64,000 bases of DNA from CAWATZ01 sp963784995. GTDB lineage: Bacteria; Planctomycetota; Planctomycetia; Gemmatales; Gemmataceae. The notes below the pieces were generated by a model. That model was not told where the DNA came from. It made no database searches and worked only from the letters and a program-made list of their open reading frames with translations. Position 1 is the stretch's first letter. Every line of letters begins with the position of its first letter. The stretch covers positions 310,001-374,000 of the forward strand of contig CAWATZ010000014.1 of assembly GCA_963784995.1 (NCBI GenBank), written 5' to 3'. Positions 14,329 to 27,500 of the stretch are shown here, one piece after another. Position numbers and translations under genes: made by a program.

Positions 14329-16944
14329 TCACGGCGGCAGCTGCCTGGATAGTTCCAGGGCCTGGCGATGGGCCGGGTTGGCCTGCAAGGCACGCTGGAC
14401 GCAGTCTCGAGCGCCGGCCCGGTCCTGCAGTTCCAGCCGGATGAGGGCCAGGTTGTACCAGACCTGGTCCGGGCTGGCGCCGCGGTCCAGGGCCCGCTTC
14501 AGGTCCACGGTGGCCTTGTCGAAGTCTTTGGCCCGCAAGTGCAGGACGCCCCGGTTGAGGGCGGCCTCCGCCAGTTTGGGATCGAATTCCAGGGCCCGGT
14601 CGTAATCGCGCAGCGCCCGCTCGTTCTGGCCCAGCGCTTCCTGGGCCAGGGCCCGGTTGTAATAGCTCGGGGCATTGCTCGGGGCCAGGGCAATGCAGGT
14701 GCGGAAGGCGGTGACCGCCTCTTCCGAACAACCGCGCCGCTGAGCGCAGATGCCCTGGTAGAAATTCGGCCAGAATCCGTCCGGCTGCATGTCCACCGCC
14801 TGCTCAAACGCCTGCGCGGCCTTGTCCAGGTCGCCCTCGCCCAGCAGCCAGCGGCCCAGCGCATAGGCTTCATGGCCCTTCCTCGGCTTCAGTTCCTCGG
14901 CCCGTTGTCCCAGCTGCTCCGCCTCCTCGTTGCGTTTGCAAGCCAGGGCGCAGCTCCGCTTCAGCCGGCAGAGTACCTGGCTTTCCCCGAACAGTTCCTC
15001 CGTTTCCTGGAGCAGCCGCAACGTTTCGGCGTGGCTGGAGTCGCCGCGGGCCAGGCCGCGCAAACGGAGATCGGCCCAGATGATCCCCAGGTCGAGCAGG
15101 TCGGTGCGCAGTTGCTCCTCGGACTCGGGGTCCAGCTCCCCCTGCTGGCGGTCGAGCAGTTCCTGCCGCCGCTGCCAGACCTCGCGCAAGTGCTTTTCCA
15201 GGGTGGGGCTGCTCCCCTTGCTGGGTTCGCTGCTGCCGCACAGCAAGCGCAGCTGTTCCGCCAGCCGATGGAACTTTTCGACCTCCTGCCCCCGCCGGGC
15301 CAGTTGAAGCTGCCTCTGGAGCGATTCTTGGAACTGCCCGCTTCTGGGCAGGGACTGGCACAGCTCCAGGCCCCGGACAAGTTGCTCGCGTGCCTTGTCG
15401 TAGTGGCGTGCCTGGTTCTGGCGTTCCCCGGCGGCGAGGGCGGCCTCGGCCCGGTGCTGCGTCTTCTCGGTTTCCAGCCAGGCAAACAGCGCAAAGGTTA
15501 AGGACAAGGCCAGCACGGCGAGGACGACCAGGAGCAGGGACAGGAACAGGGGGTCCCGGCGCCGCCACTTGCGCCAGCGCTCGCGGAGACTGCGATTGCG
15601 GACGCCAAGCAACGGTCGATCGTCGAGGTGCCGGCGCAGGTCCTCGGCCAGGGCATGGGCGGTGGGGTAGCGCTGGGCGCTGTCCGGCTCCAGGCACCGG
15701 GCGACGATGTCGGCCAATCCGACCGAGACCCGTGGATTGATCCGATTCAGCGGGACCACGCTCTCGGGGGAGCTGAGGGGGAGCGTGCCACCCAGCAAGC
15801 GGTACAGCACCAGCCCCAGCGAGTACGTGTCCGAGCGCCCGTCCACGATCTGGGGAATGGGCCCACCCAGGGTCAGCGCCGACAGGGCGTTGATTTGTTC
15901 CGGCGAAGCGTACCCGGGCGTGCCTCCCAGCCATTCCGGAAACGGTCCCTGAGGATGGATCGGCTTCTGGGCCACGTGAAAGTCCAGCAGCATGGGCTGA
16001 GCGTCGGCCGTCAGCAAGATGTTGGACAGTTTCACGTCCAGGTGAACCAGGCCGTGCTCGTGCGCGTGACAGAGGGCGTCGGCCAGACAGGCCCCAATCC
16101 AGCACACCGCCTCGGTCCAGGTGCGGCCGGCCAGTTCTTCCCGTGCCGGTGCCGGGAAGTGGCCTGGCTCGGGGCTGGCCAAGCGCAGGCCGGCCTGCCG
16201 GCCGGAGCGCACGCAGGCGTGCGGGCTCGGGAAGGTGGGAAGCAAGTGGGGCTGAAAGTGATCCAGCGCGGTCAGGAGTTGCTGTCCGGTGCGGTCCTCG
16301 GCGGGAGTGTCCTTGACCGCATCGAGCAACTGAGCCAGCGTCGTGCCCCCGAGGTAAGGCATGCACAGGATGCGCCGCTGCCCGTCGGCGGTGTCGAGGG
16401 CGGCGTAGATGGGGACGATGTGGGTGTGCTGCAATCGGGCCAGTGTCAGGTGTTCCCGGCCGTTGGTGGGGATGGTCTTCAGCACCACCGCCCGATTGGC
16501 CAGGGCGGGCTGAGTGGCGAGGAAAACCGGGCCGTTGACACCCTGGCCCAGTTCCCCCACGATGACGAACTGCCCTTCGCAGGTTACCTGCCGGCGAACC
16601 TCGTCCGGCGAGAGCGCGGTCGGCAGCAGCAGACGGTGACAGTCCAGCAGCGTGGCCAGCTGCGGCCGCCAGCGCGGGAACCGCTCCAGGAACTGTTCGG
16701 GCGCTACGTTCTCGCCCCGCTCCTGGCGCAGGCAGTATTCCTCGTAGATCAGCCGGAGAGCGGCTTCCGAATCGTCGGCCAGTTCGGGGTTGCGTGCCAG
16801 GATGTCCTCGGCGAGACAGGCTTCCCCGGCCTCAAGCCGACGGACCATCTCCTCGACCAGTGCCGAGACTGGATCGACCAGCTCCGGGCGCCCCGAGTCA
16901 GCATGCGCGTGGACAACTCCTCCAGCACAACGGGACCCATCCAA
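14329..16944 (-). CDS. Membrane Ser/Thr protein kinase with TPR sensor domain (DFH variant)
   Basis: About 870 aa. An N-terminal helical region (LVEEMVRRLEAGE) precedes the kinase: glycine loop GELGQGVNGPV, Lys in RAVVLKTI, catalytic loop HLDVKLSNIL, and LLDFHVAQ where DFG is expected. GTPGYASPEQ follows. One membrane helix (FLSLLLVVLAVLALSLTFAL) is followed by roughly eight TPR units at the C-terminus (GHEAYALGRWLLGEGDLDKA...). The HLD loop lacks the HRD Arg and DFG is DFH, so activity could be altered. A 45-bp palindromic element (16179-16223) is inserted in frame between the kinase lobes. The TTG at 16944 is uncertain; MGPVVLEELS from 16940 in another frame hints at one more indel. Confidence 0.85.
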   Translation of the reverse strand: MDGSRCAGGVVHAHADSGRPELVDPVSALVEEMVRRLEAGEACLAEDILARNPELADDSEAALRLIYEEYCLRQERGENVAPEQFLERFPRWRPQLATLLDCHRLLLPTALSPDEVRRQVTCEGQFVIVGELGQGVNGPVFLATQPALANRAVVLKTIPTNGREHLTLARLQHTHIVPIYAALDTADGQRRILCMPYLGGTTLAQLLDAVKDTPAEDRTGQQLLTALDHFQPHLLPTFPSPHACVRSGRQAGLRLASPEPGHFPAPAREELAGRTWTEAVCWIGACLADALCHAHEHGLVHLDVKLSNILLTADAQPMLLDFHVAQKPIHPQGPFPEWLGGTPGYASPEQINALSALTLGGPIPQIVDGRSDTYSLGLVLYRLLGGTLPLSSPESVVPLNRINPRVSVGLADIVARCLEPDSAQRYPTAHALAEDLRRHLDDRPLLGVRNRSLRERWRKWRRRDPLFLSLLLVVLAVLALSLTFALFAWLETEKTQHRAEAALAAGERQNQARHYDKAREQLVRGLELCQSLPRSGQFQESLQRQLQLARRGQEVEKFHRLAEQLRLLCGSSEPSKGSSPTLEKHLREVWQRRQELLDRQQGELDPESEEQLRTDLLDLGIIWADLRLRGLARGDSSHAETLRLLQETEELFGESQVLCRLKRSCALACKRNEEAEQLGQRAEELKPRKGHEAYALGRWLLGEGDLDKAAQAFEQAVDMQPDGFWPNFYQGICAQRRGCSEEAVTAFRTCIALAPSNAPSYYNRALAQEALGQNERALRDYDRALEFDPKLAEAALNRGVLHLRAKDFDKATVDLKRALDRGASPDQVWYNLALIRLELQDRAGARDCVQRALQANPAHRQALELSRQLPP
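16179..16223. repeat. 45-bp palindromic element inside the kinase gene (copy 1)
   Basis: Identical over 45 bp to 56329-56373. It contains GCCGGCCTGCCGGC and GCACGCAGGCGTGC. Here the gene is on the minus strand, so the element is translated as HACVRSGRQAGLRL; in the esterase it is translated from the opposite strand. Confidence 0.93.
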
Positions 16945-16956
16945 AAAGCTTGGCGT

Positions 16957-18201
16957 CTAGAGGCCAGAGGCCAGAGCCGGAAGCTTCTGCCTCTTGTCTC
17001 TTGTCGCCTGTCTCTTGTCTCTGGCGCGGCGGGCGACCTCGCCGGAGACGACTGCGGTCACGGCCAGCCCCATGCCAATCCACGGCGCCGGTCCCAGCCG
17101 GACCAACCAGTTGCCCATCGTGAGCCGCAGGTCGCTCAGTCCCTCCAGGAAATCGCGGAAGACGGCGTCCAGGGCCCTCAGGTCGTCCGAGGCGTTCAGC
17201 AACCCCGCGGACACCGGTGCCGGGGTCACGTACTCGGCCGGCTGCGCCTCCAGCGTCCCTGGCTCTTGCTGGCTCCGGGCCATTTCGGCCTGATGCTCCT
17301 GGATGGCCACGTCTCCTGCCTCGATCAACCCGGCCCCACGGGCGATTCCTCCGCCGGCGAGCGCAAGCCCCCACCCCGGGCCGCTCATCAGAGGAGACTG
17401 GCCCGACTGCCCCAGGAAGGAATTGCTCCCTGCAAGAGGGGCATTCACCAGTGGCAGAGCGGAACTGGGAGCGCCCTGGGTGAAGGCGAGCGAAGTCCCG
17501 GTGAACAGGTTCTGATTCGGCGCCAGGCCGGCGTTGCCGGCTCCGGCGCCCTGCGACCCGTTGCTCAGGACGCTGACCAGAAGTGCGTTGCCGTTCGACC
17601 CGGGCTGCACGGAACTGCCCGCCACGAAGGAATTCGTGCCCGGGACCACACCGGCGGCCGGGGAGATCACAACCAGAACGACAGATACCGGGATCGGATC
17701 GCCCGTTCCGTCGAGCAACTCGTCAACACCGCCGTTCCCCAAGCCGGTGCCGGCTCCCGGAGTTCCCGACTTGCTCCCGGAACCGACCGGCAGCACCGGT
17801 TGGGTCGGCTGACCGCTGACTGCCTGAGTCAGGTCCTCCACGGTCCCGCCAACGAGGTTGACAACCCCAGAAAGGGTGTCGGTCGCGGACGAACCCAGAG
17901 AGTCCACAAGTCCGCCCTTCGAGTCAGCATGGGGATTGCCCTTGTCCTGACCATGAGGAGCAACGACTTGATCAAGAAGACCGACACGTAACCCCGGGTG
18001 ATCGCTCGAGGTCGAGGCCACGGCATTCGTGGTTGTGCTGGCCGCCGACGGATTGACGTTGGCCGACGGCGCGGACAGCAGGGAACCGAGGTCGAGATTG
18101 CCCAGCAGGCCTCCCGCTGCGGGAACACAGCGGTTTTCCAGGGGCTCCAGAGACAGCAGGCGACCGGGCTTCCGAGAAGAACCTGATTTGCGGAGGCGCA
18201 T
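16957..18201 (-). CDS. Exported LEPLE-motif protein of unknown function
   Basis: 414 aa. The N-terminus RKPGRLLSLEPLENRCVPAA is the planctomycete export-associated motif (LEPLExR, cut near VPA). The rest is low-complexity, rich in Gly, Ser, Asn and Ala with many GTGLGNGG-like turns, then a helical stretch LRALDAVFRDFLEGLSDLRL. Near the C-terminus lies one hydrophobic segment (WIGMGLAVTAVVSGEVARRA), so it may be anchored with most of the chain outside. AGGAGGG precedes the ATG, and a consensus promoter lies 124 bp upstream. The tail ARDKRQATRDKRQK is encoded by the repeat at 16958-17030. It precedes the kinase gene by 12 bp. Confidence 0.7.
   Translation of the reverse strand: MRLRKSGSSRKPGRLLSLEPLENRCVPAAGGLLGNLDLGSLLSAPSANVNPSAASTTTNAVASTSSDHPGLRVGLLDQVVAPHGQDKGNPHADSKGGLVDSLGSSATDTLSGVVNLVGGTVEDLTQAVSGQPTQPVLPVGSGSKSGTPGAGTGLGNGGVDELLDGTGDPIPVSVVLVVISPAAGVVPGTNSFVAGSSVQPGSNGNALLVSVLSNGSQGAGAGNAGLAPNQNLFTGTSLAFTQGAPSSALPLVNAPLAGSNSFLGQSGQSPLMSGPGWGLALAGGGIARGAGLIEAGDVAIQEHQAEMARSQQEPGTLEAQPAEYVTPAPVSAGLLNASDDLRALDAVFRDFLEGLSDLRLTMGNWLVRLGPAPWIGMGLAVTAVVSGEVARRARDKRQATRDKRQKLPALASGL
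16958..17030. repeat. Degenerate CTCTTGTCTC repeat forming a gene end
   Basis: Short direct copies of CTCTTGTCTCTTGTC alternate with GGCCAGAGGCCAGAG. The block supplies the last 20 codons and the stop of the LEPLE protein. Confidence 0.7.
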
Positions 18202-18324
18202 AAAAATCCCTCCTGGGGGAGTGCAGGGAGGTGAGACGCCAGAAACCCAATGACACATCCTTGTTTGGGCGATAGGCTTTGGGCAGTCGAGACGATCTGC
18301 GGACGGGGAAATGTCTCCTGTACT

Positions 18325-18353
18325 AGCATAAAATTCAATTGGTACGATGTCAA
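18325..18353 (-). promoter_or_regulatory. Consensus-like sigma-70 promoter for the LEPLE protein gene
   Basis: On the minus strand TTGACA (18353-18348) is separated by exactly 17 nt from TATGCT (18330-18325). Transcription would start near 18318 and leave a leader of about 117 nt before the ATG at 18201. It is the best -35/-10 pair I noticed in the window. Confidence 0.6.
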
Positions 18354-18459
18354 GCGAAGGAACAAAAATGACAAAAATAGTCGCACTAACGTGGAGTTCC
18401 GTTCAGCAAAGCGAAGCGCGCCCAGGCAATCCTCCCTGGATTCCCCTTGCCGATCGTCG

Positions 18460-18465
18460 TATAAT
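18460..18465 (+). promoter_or_regulatory. Candidate -10 box for rpsA
   Basis: A perfect TATAAT lies 135 bp upstream of the rpsA start. The hexamer 17 nt before it (TGGATT) is a poor -35, so only the -10 is supported. Confidence 0.4.
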
Positions 18466-18599
18466 GACAGCTTGATGCGCCCCCAGGGGATCGTCCGCGT
18501 TGGGCGATCGGGTGGCGCAGGCTTTTAACCGTTTTATTTGCCTGTTCCCAGGGGCGAAACGTCCCTTCCGCCGGGAATGGGCGAGAGGATGCTTTGTGC

Positions 18600-20422
<1,823 letters not shown>

Positions 20423-20465
20423 TTGTCCAGGGCGCCGGGAGCTTCCGCGACCGGTGGAGAAACGG

Positions 20466-20503
20466 CGAGCGAGCGAGAGTAACCTCTCGCTCGCTCGTTT
20501 TTT
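20466..20503 (+). terminator. Rho-independent terminator of rpsA
   Basis: CGAGCGAGCGAGAG, loop TAAC, CTCTCGCTCGCTCG, then TTTTTT. The stem is a perfect 14 bp and lies 43 bp after the stop codon. Confidence 0.93.
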
Positions 20504-21567
20504 CTGACAGTCACGGCTTTTTGGGACGGCTGGGACGCCGAGACACAACTGCTGAGGCCGCCACACCGCCAAAGGCGCTTTTGGCGTGGCGGTGTCCCAG
20601 GAGAAGCCCCGGCGTGTCTGTGCTTGCCCCACGGATGACAAAAAAGCGACACCGCCAACACGCCACCAGCACACGCTGTCTCTTCGGGACCTCTCCTGGC
20701 ACTTCGTCAAAATCCGTGACGGTCAGCTTCTTTCTACGGCGGCAAACCTGATTGGTGAATCGACCCGTGCCGGCTTGCCCGCCAGGTAAAGCAGGTCACT
20801 GGTTAGAAAAAGATGGCGCGAGCGCTTGTTGCTCCGTAAATGTTCACGAGTCGAGGGCAACAAGCGTTCAGGAAGACATCGAGCCGCGAAGATGCTCCTC
20901 CGGTCCGTCGGTCGATGTGACCGTCAAATTCTCGCTCCGCGAGAACGCCATCGCCAAGGAACCGGGGACGAGGTATCATAAGCCTTGGCAGTGTGTGTCA
21001 TGACTCGGCTGGAGATTGGTGGCACAGACTCCTCGGAGTCTTCCCCGTATGTGACTCTGAGTCGGGGAGCGTTTTCGGCCCCAATCTTGGTGACCCCGAT
21101 CCGGTGACTCCGTCCCGGCAGCGCGTGGTTCCCGTTTGCAACACTGATTGTGTCCCTGCCGACTCCCCCGCACACTGCCTTGGGGCAGGCCCGCCAACAG
21201 GGTGTTGTCCCCCTCTGCCTGCAGTTGCGGGCTGTTAGCAAGTCCGGCCAGCTCCCGCGTCTGGAGGTCTGGCAGCACAGAGAGTGTGCGCCTAGGAGAA
21301 CCAGGGAGCAAGATCACCTCGCTGCGCTGGGCAAGCTGACTGATTCACCCACTCGATCAGTCTGTCCGATTTGCCCCTGAAAACCACGGAAAATGCTGGG
21401 TTCCGTCCTCAACTCCTCAAATCAGATTGAACCAGTGAGCGCGTGGATGAGGGAGGTTCCTTGCAACCTCAGCATCGAACGTCATGACACAAAACTGCTT
21501 CGGAGGTCGGGACCGACGCACGCAAAGCGGGACCAGGAAACCCAGCCCACGTCAATCCGTGACAGAG
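20504..21567. other. Long gene-poor intergenic region
   Basis: Over 1 kb between two convergent genes. ORFs here are short, without ribosome sites or family motifs. There are small inverted words (GACTCCTCGGAGTC near 21024) and an AT-richer part at 20740-20860. I could not recognise a tRNA, tmRNA, RNase P or CRISPR pattern by eye. The size suggests either an unrecognised RNA or a decayed gene. Confidence 0.5.
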
Positions 21568-24500
21568 CTAAAAGACCGGAGAACCGCGCCCCGTGACCGT
21601 CTCGCTGAAGGTGGCCTCCTGGGCCAGGCCCGCCACGGAGGCGATGATCGTGAAGCTGCCGGTCTTGCCGCCGGCTTTGAGCGGCACTGCGGTGGTGGCC
21701 ACCCCAGCAGCCGACGTGGTCGCGGTCGTGCTGGCCGTGCCGTTGAAAGCGGCCGAAGCGCCCGAACTGCCGACCTGGACCGTGAAGGTCAGGACGATGC
21801 CACTCAGGACGTTGCCGAAAGCGTCTTTGACCACCACCTGCAGGGCCGTGTTGAACGCGGTCGCCAGACTGGCCGATTGGTTATTGCCCGCCACGATGCT
21901 GATGCTGGCGGGGACGTCGGGAATGATCTGTTGCATCAAGGTCCCGGTGGGGCTGCCCTGGAAGTTGCTGTCGCCAGCGTAGGTGGCGGTGATGGTGTAG
22001 GTTCCGACTTGGGTGAACGCCGAGGTGGTGAACGTGGCCGTGGTGACACCGTTGTTGGTCTGCAGCGTGGCAGGGGTCGAGTTCAGCAAGCTGCCATTGG
22101 AGTAGAAAGAGACGCTGCCGGTCGGATTGCCGGACCCCGGGCTGGTGACAGAGACCTTGGCGGTGAAGGTGAGACTCTGGCCGGCAACAAAAGGATTGGC
22201 CGTGGAACTGAGGCTGAGCGTGGTCGCCGCCTTGTTCACGGTCAGGCTACCGGGGTCGTAGCTGATGGTGTAGTTGCTCAGGCCGCTGCCCATGGGCATT
22301 GCTGGCCATGATCTGGTAGGGCGAGCCGGCCACGGTCGCTGAGGCCGCGGCTCCGGTGCTGGAGAGGGTGACGCTGCTGACGCTGTCGCCGGGGACCAGG
22401 CTGCTTGTCGTGAAGGCGCTGCTGCCCAGGTTGAGCGTCTGGCCGTAGACCTTGCTCTGGTTGGAGGCCGTGATGGTCAGCGCCTTTTGATTGATGGTAG
22501 CCGAGGTATCGACCGTGTCCGTAACCGTCCCGCCGCCGTTCTCGGTGAGCGTGACAGCGATGGTGTAGGCACCCGCTGCGGCATAGGTGTGGCTTCCCGT
22601 GACGGTGAAGCTGCCATTGCTGCCGCTGACCGTGCCGGAGGTGCTGTGGCCATCGCCCCAATTCATCATGGCTGTGAAGTTGGACGCCGGGTCGGCCGTA
22701 TACGAGTCGGTAAAGGTCGCCAGCGTGGCGTTGGTAATCGTCCCGCCGTAAGTGCCGGTGATGGAGGAGCCTGGCGTACCGGTCAAGGTGCCGTAGTCCC
22801 CCACGCTGGCCGTCGTCGTCACCGTCTGGCTCATGACCCCGTTGTGGTGGACGCTGATGCTGATCTGGTAGGTTCCTTCCTCGGCGTACTGGTGGGCCAG
22901 GTCGATCGAGTATGCCTGGCCGTTCAGGACGATGCCGGGAGTATCTGAAGAGGAGACAAAGTTTGCGCCGCTGGGGCTGGAGCCGCTGTAGTTGCCCTGG
23001 CCCGTCAGGGTGGCCGTCGAGCTGGTGCCGTCGCCCCAGTTGACCGTCGCCACGTAGCCGCCCGAACCGCTTCCCGCGCCGGCGGGATCGACGAAGGTGG
23101 CCACGGTCTGGACGCTAGAGAGATTGCCTTCCGTGGCCGTGAAGGGCCCACCGGCCGTCATTGTCACGGGCGGAACGATCAGGGTGAGTTCATTGGCACT
23201 GGTCGCCGCCGTGAAATCGCCGCCGGCATCGGGCACCGTGGGATCACCCTCGTCGGTCACCTTGACCGAGAAAAACGCGCTGCCGGAGCCGTAGACGTGC
23301 GAGCCGTAGACGTCGAACAGGCCGGGGGTCGAAGTGGTGGCCACCCAGACAGTGCCGGAACTGTCATTGGAGCTGTTAAAAGTACCGTCGCCCCACTGGA
23401 CCGTGGCCAGGTACTGGTTGGCCTGGGCCTGCGTGTCGGGATCGGTGAACGTGAACAGCAGCTGGTTGCTGATGGATTGTCCTTCGGTGGTGACCGAGGG
23501 GACGTCCAGGGTGCCGGCGGTCAACGGCTGATCGGCGGCAAGGACCTCGTAATTGCTGGCGCTGGCCTGCGTGCTGGCGCCGTCAACGTCTTTCACCTGG
23601 ACGCTGAACGTGCCGTTGGTGAAGGTTGCAGGATAGGTGTGCGAGCCGTAAACGTCGAAGCCGCCGGCCGGATCCGCGACGATGTATCCCGCACTGCTCG
23701 GGGTGCTGGTGACCGGCGAGGTCGTGTTGTCACCCCAGCTGATGGTGGCCGTGTATTGCGACGCCGTGGCGCCAGGATTGGCATCGGTGAAGTGGAACAG
23801 CTCCACGTTGCTAATGGCCTGGTTGACGGTGGCGTTCGCGGGCGGCGTCAGCGCGCCTGCGGTCAGCGGCGCATCGACCACGACGAACAGGTCTGCCGAG
23901 CTGGCGTTGATCTGCGTGCCGTCCAGCCCGGTGACGGACACCGAGGCCGAGTAATTGCCCGTCTGGGCATAGGTGTGGGAGCCGAGGACGTCGAAACCGC
24001 CGTTGGGATCGGCGACAACGGAAACCGTGTTCGGGAAAGCCTCTGTGTTCTGCTGGCTGTAGTTCGTGCCATCCGTGCCGGTGACGGTCACCGAGACGGG
24101 ATAGGTGCCAAGCGCGGCATAGCTGTGCGAACCAAGAATCTCGAAGCTGCCGCCCGCAACGGGGGCCACGGAAACCGTGCCGCTACCGTCGCTGGAAGTG
24201 TTCGACTGGCCATCGCCCCAGGTCACCGTGGCGGTGAACGAGCTAGCCGTCGCGCTGGGCGTGGTCGTATCTGTGAACAGGATCAGCGGGGCGTTGGAGA
24301 GAGATGGCCAGCCATCGCCCCAGTTCACCGTGGCCGTGAAATCGCTGGCCGTCTCGCTGGCGTTCGAGTCCGTGAAGTGGTACAACTCCACCGTGTTCAG
24401 GAAGGTCAACGGCAGGCCGGACTGTTGCGGGAATGCCTGGCCTTCCTGCTCGTTGGCAACGGTCAAGGTCACGGAATTGTTTTGCAGATCGTTGTCCGAG

Positions 24501-27500
24501 GTCGTTGGGGTGACCGTGGCGGTGCTGTTCAGGACGGCACCGACCGTAGTATTTTGCAACGCGGCCGTGATGGTGAAGCTGGCGGATTGGCCCGAACTGA
24601 GGTTGGCGCTGTCCGTGAAGACCACCGTTCCGCTGCTGCCGGCACCCGGAGTAGTGGCGTTCCAGCCCGAGGGCAGAGTCAAGGACTGGAAGGTGATGCC
24701 CTGCGGTAGCGGCACGGTCAGAGTCGGGCTGACGGCCGCATCGGGGCCGTTGTTGATCACGGTGTAGCTATACTGGACCGTGCCGGCTGTCGTTCCCAAG
24801 GCAACGGAACCACTCACGGCAAGATCGTACTGTTCTTCCACCGCGCCAATGTCCACTTTGCCGTTGACGGTCCGAGCATAGCCGCGCTGGTCGATGGTAG
24901 GCAAACCGGAGGCACTCGGGTCGCCGGCGCCGATGGCCGGGCTGCCAGACAAGAGGGCCAGCGTTTGCGTGGTCCCGCCATTGTTCTGGAGGGGCCCCAG
25001 CAACGTGTTGATGGGATGGGCGGCTGAGCCGATTTGATCCCCGCTGCTGGTGGAAGCGCTAAAGCCGGTGCCAATGCCAATCAGGTCGTGATCGCTGGAA
25101 AGGACGTTGCCGTCAACGTCTGGATCGGACGTGGTGGCGGAGTTCCCCGCAATGAGGGTGTTTTCGAGTGCGGCAGAGCCGCTGGTGTCGAGTCCGCCGC
25201 CAAGGCCAGTGCCCGCGTTGCCGGAGCCCCCCGGGCCACCGAATGCAGAGCCGCTGTTGCCAGAAGTCCCTGAGCCTGCTTGCTGCAAGACTGGTCCGCC
25301 TAATCCGCCGGAACCGCCAATGCCCCCCGAGCCAAAGGAGCCCCCGGACCCTTCCGAGCCAGAAGCCCCCCCAGCAACGCTGTTGCTGTTGATAGTCACG
25401 TTCGTCGAAGTAACGCTCCCGGCAGAGTCATAGATGGCACCGCCGGCACCTGATCCTCCACTGCCGCCGTTGCCGCCGTTGCCGCCGTTGCCGCCGGTGC
25501 CGCCGGTGCCGCCGTCGCCGCCGGGGGAAAGGATGCCATCAAAGCCGGTGCCGCCGGTGCCGCCGGTGCCGCCGGTGCCGCCGGTGCCGCCGGTGCCGCC
25601 GTTGCCGCCCTGGCCACCCTTGGTTGAGTTGGAGTAGAGGGTATCGTTGGTCAATAGGACGGTGCCGCCGGTGCCGTACAGTCCGCCACCCATACCAGAT
25701 CCCCCGTTGCCGCCGATGCCGCCGATGCCGCCGGTGCCGCCGGTGCCGCCGGTGCCGCCGGTGCCGCCAGGTAAGAAGATGAGTAAGGGGCCGACTGTCG
25801 TCTCAGAACCATCGGCGCCGGTGGTGCCGGCGCCGCCCGTGCCGCCCTGACCACCCGTGCCGCCCGTGCCGCCCGTGCCGCCAATTGCGCTGTTGCCGTA
25901 AATGGTGTCATTGCGGATGATAGCTTGGTTTCCAGCGAAGTACAGGGCACCACCAAGGCCAGATCCTCCGGAGACTCCTTGATCTCCAGTAGGCCCCTGT
26001 TGACCAGTACTTCCCGTTTGACCATTCTGTCCCGTGGAGCCGGTGCCGCCGATGGCACTATTGGACGCCAGAGTACTGTTTTCCAGGTCGAGGGTGGCAC
26101 CGGCGGCGTTGTAAATGGCACCGCCCTCGCCATTCGCACCGGCCGCGCCTTGTGCGGTATTGCCTGTCAGGACAGAATCTTCAATCGTGAGGTTGCCGGC
26201 GTTGTCGATGCCCCCGCCCTGGGCGGCAGACCCGCCCTCAATCGTCACGTCTTCCAGAGTCAGAGTGCCGCCGCTGGCCACGTTGAAGACGCTGTTGCCC
26301 AGGGCCGGTTCGGTGAGAGGCGAGGCGTCGATAATGGTCTGACCCGCGCCGGCGCCTACGATGAGCAAGTTCGTCCCGGAGTTAACGGGCAGAGAGGAGG
26401 AGCTAACATTGCTCGTCAAGTCGTAGGTTCCCGCACCGAGAAGGATGGTCTGCAGGTTCGATCCGGTCGATAGCGAATTGGCCGAAAGGACCGCATCCCG
26501 TAAGCTGCCGGCACCGTTCGTGTTGCTGTCGTTTTGGTTGGTCACCTGCGTACTGAGCTTGAAATTGCTCCCGACGATAAACGAGGGTAGCTGGTACTGT
26601 TGCGAGGAAATGCTGAAGGTATTGTCGTAGAGGGTGTCCAGGGGGTAACTGGCGAAGGTGTAATCCTGTTGATAGATCGGCCCCAGGGTGATACTGCCCA
26701 CACCATCGAGGGTACCGGTCAGCTGCCCAACCGTCAGTTCGCCATCGAGGTCAACGTCCAGGCTGAGTTGGTTGGTGTAGTTCAACCCGAGATTCCAGGT
26801 GGGCTGAACCACGAAGGGGGTCCCGGTGAAATCGAGACCGATGCTGTCCACGCCGGGAGTGAAGGTAACCGAGGACTCGGTTACCGGGTTCCCGTTGTTC
26901 ACGTTGCTCTCCGTAACACTCTCGGATACGGTGGCCGTATTCATGGTCGGCGGCGAGGCGGTGGAGGTGGATTCCGAGCCGGTGTCCATGAACGACGTCG
27001 TGCCGCTGTTGACGGTGCCGACAAGGGTGTTTTCGGCCCCGGAGGCGATGCCTCGGTAGATCTTGTAGCCTGTGGCGCCCGGCACCTGGTTCCAGTTGAG
27101 CGTCACCTCGCCATTGCTGCCTGTCGTCGCGGATACCTCGTTGCTGGCTGTCGTTTGGCCAGCCGCATTCAGGCTGGTCACCACGTAGTAGTAGGTGCCG
27201 GTCGCGAGAGAGCCGCTGCCCACGACGGGGGAATTGACCGTTGGTGGCTCCTGGTAGAAGTTGTACGTCAGCGAGTTCGTGGGCGTGATCGTGCCGGTCT
27301 GCTCGAGCACGAGCGCCGGACCCATCGTGAAACTGACGGGGGTGAAACTCACCGACATGTTGCCGATCGTGATGGTATCGGTGTCCGCGAGTTCGACCCC
27401 AGGCCGAACAGGCTGCCGACCAGCGCCCCCATTTCCAGGCTGACGTCGGCGATCTTGCCATGTTGGGTGTCCGTCAGCACACCGTTGCTCTGCAGATCGG

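Noticed and set aside
15628..17991. 787-aa plus-strand ORF opposite the kinase and LEPLE genes
   Set aside because: It crosses two genes and an intergenic border and lacks any domain.
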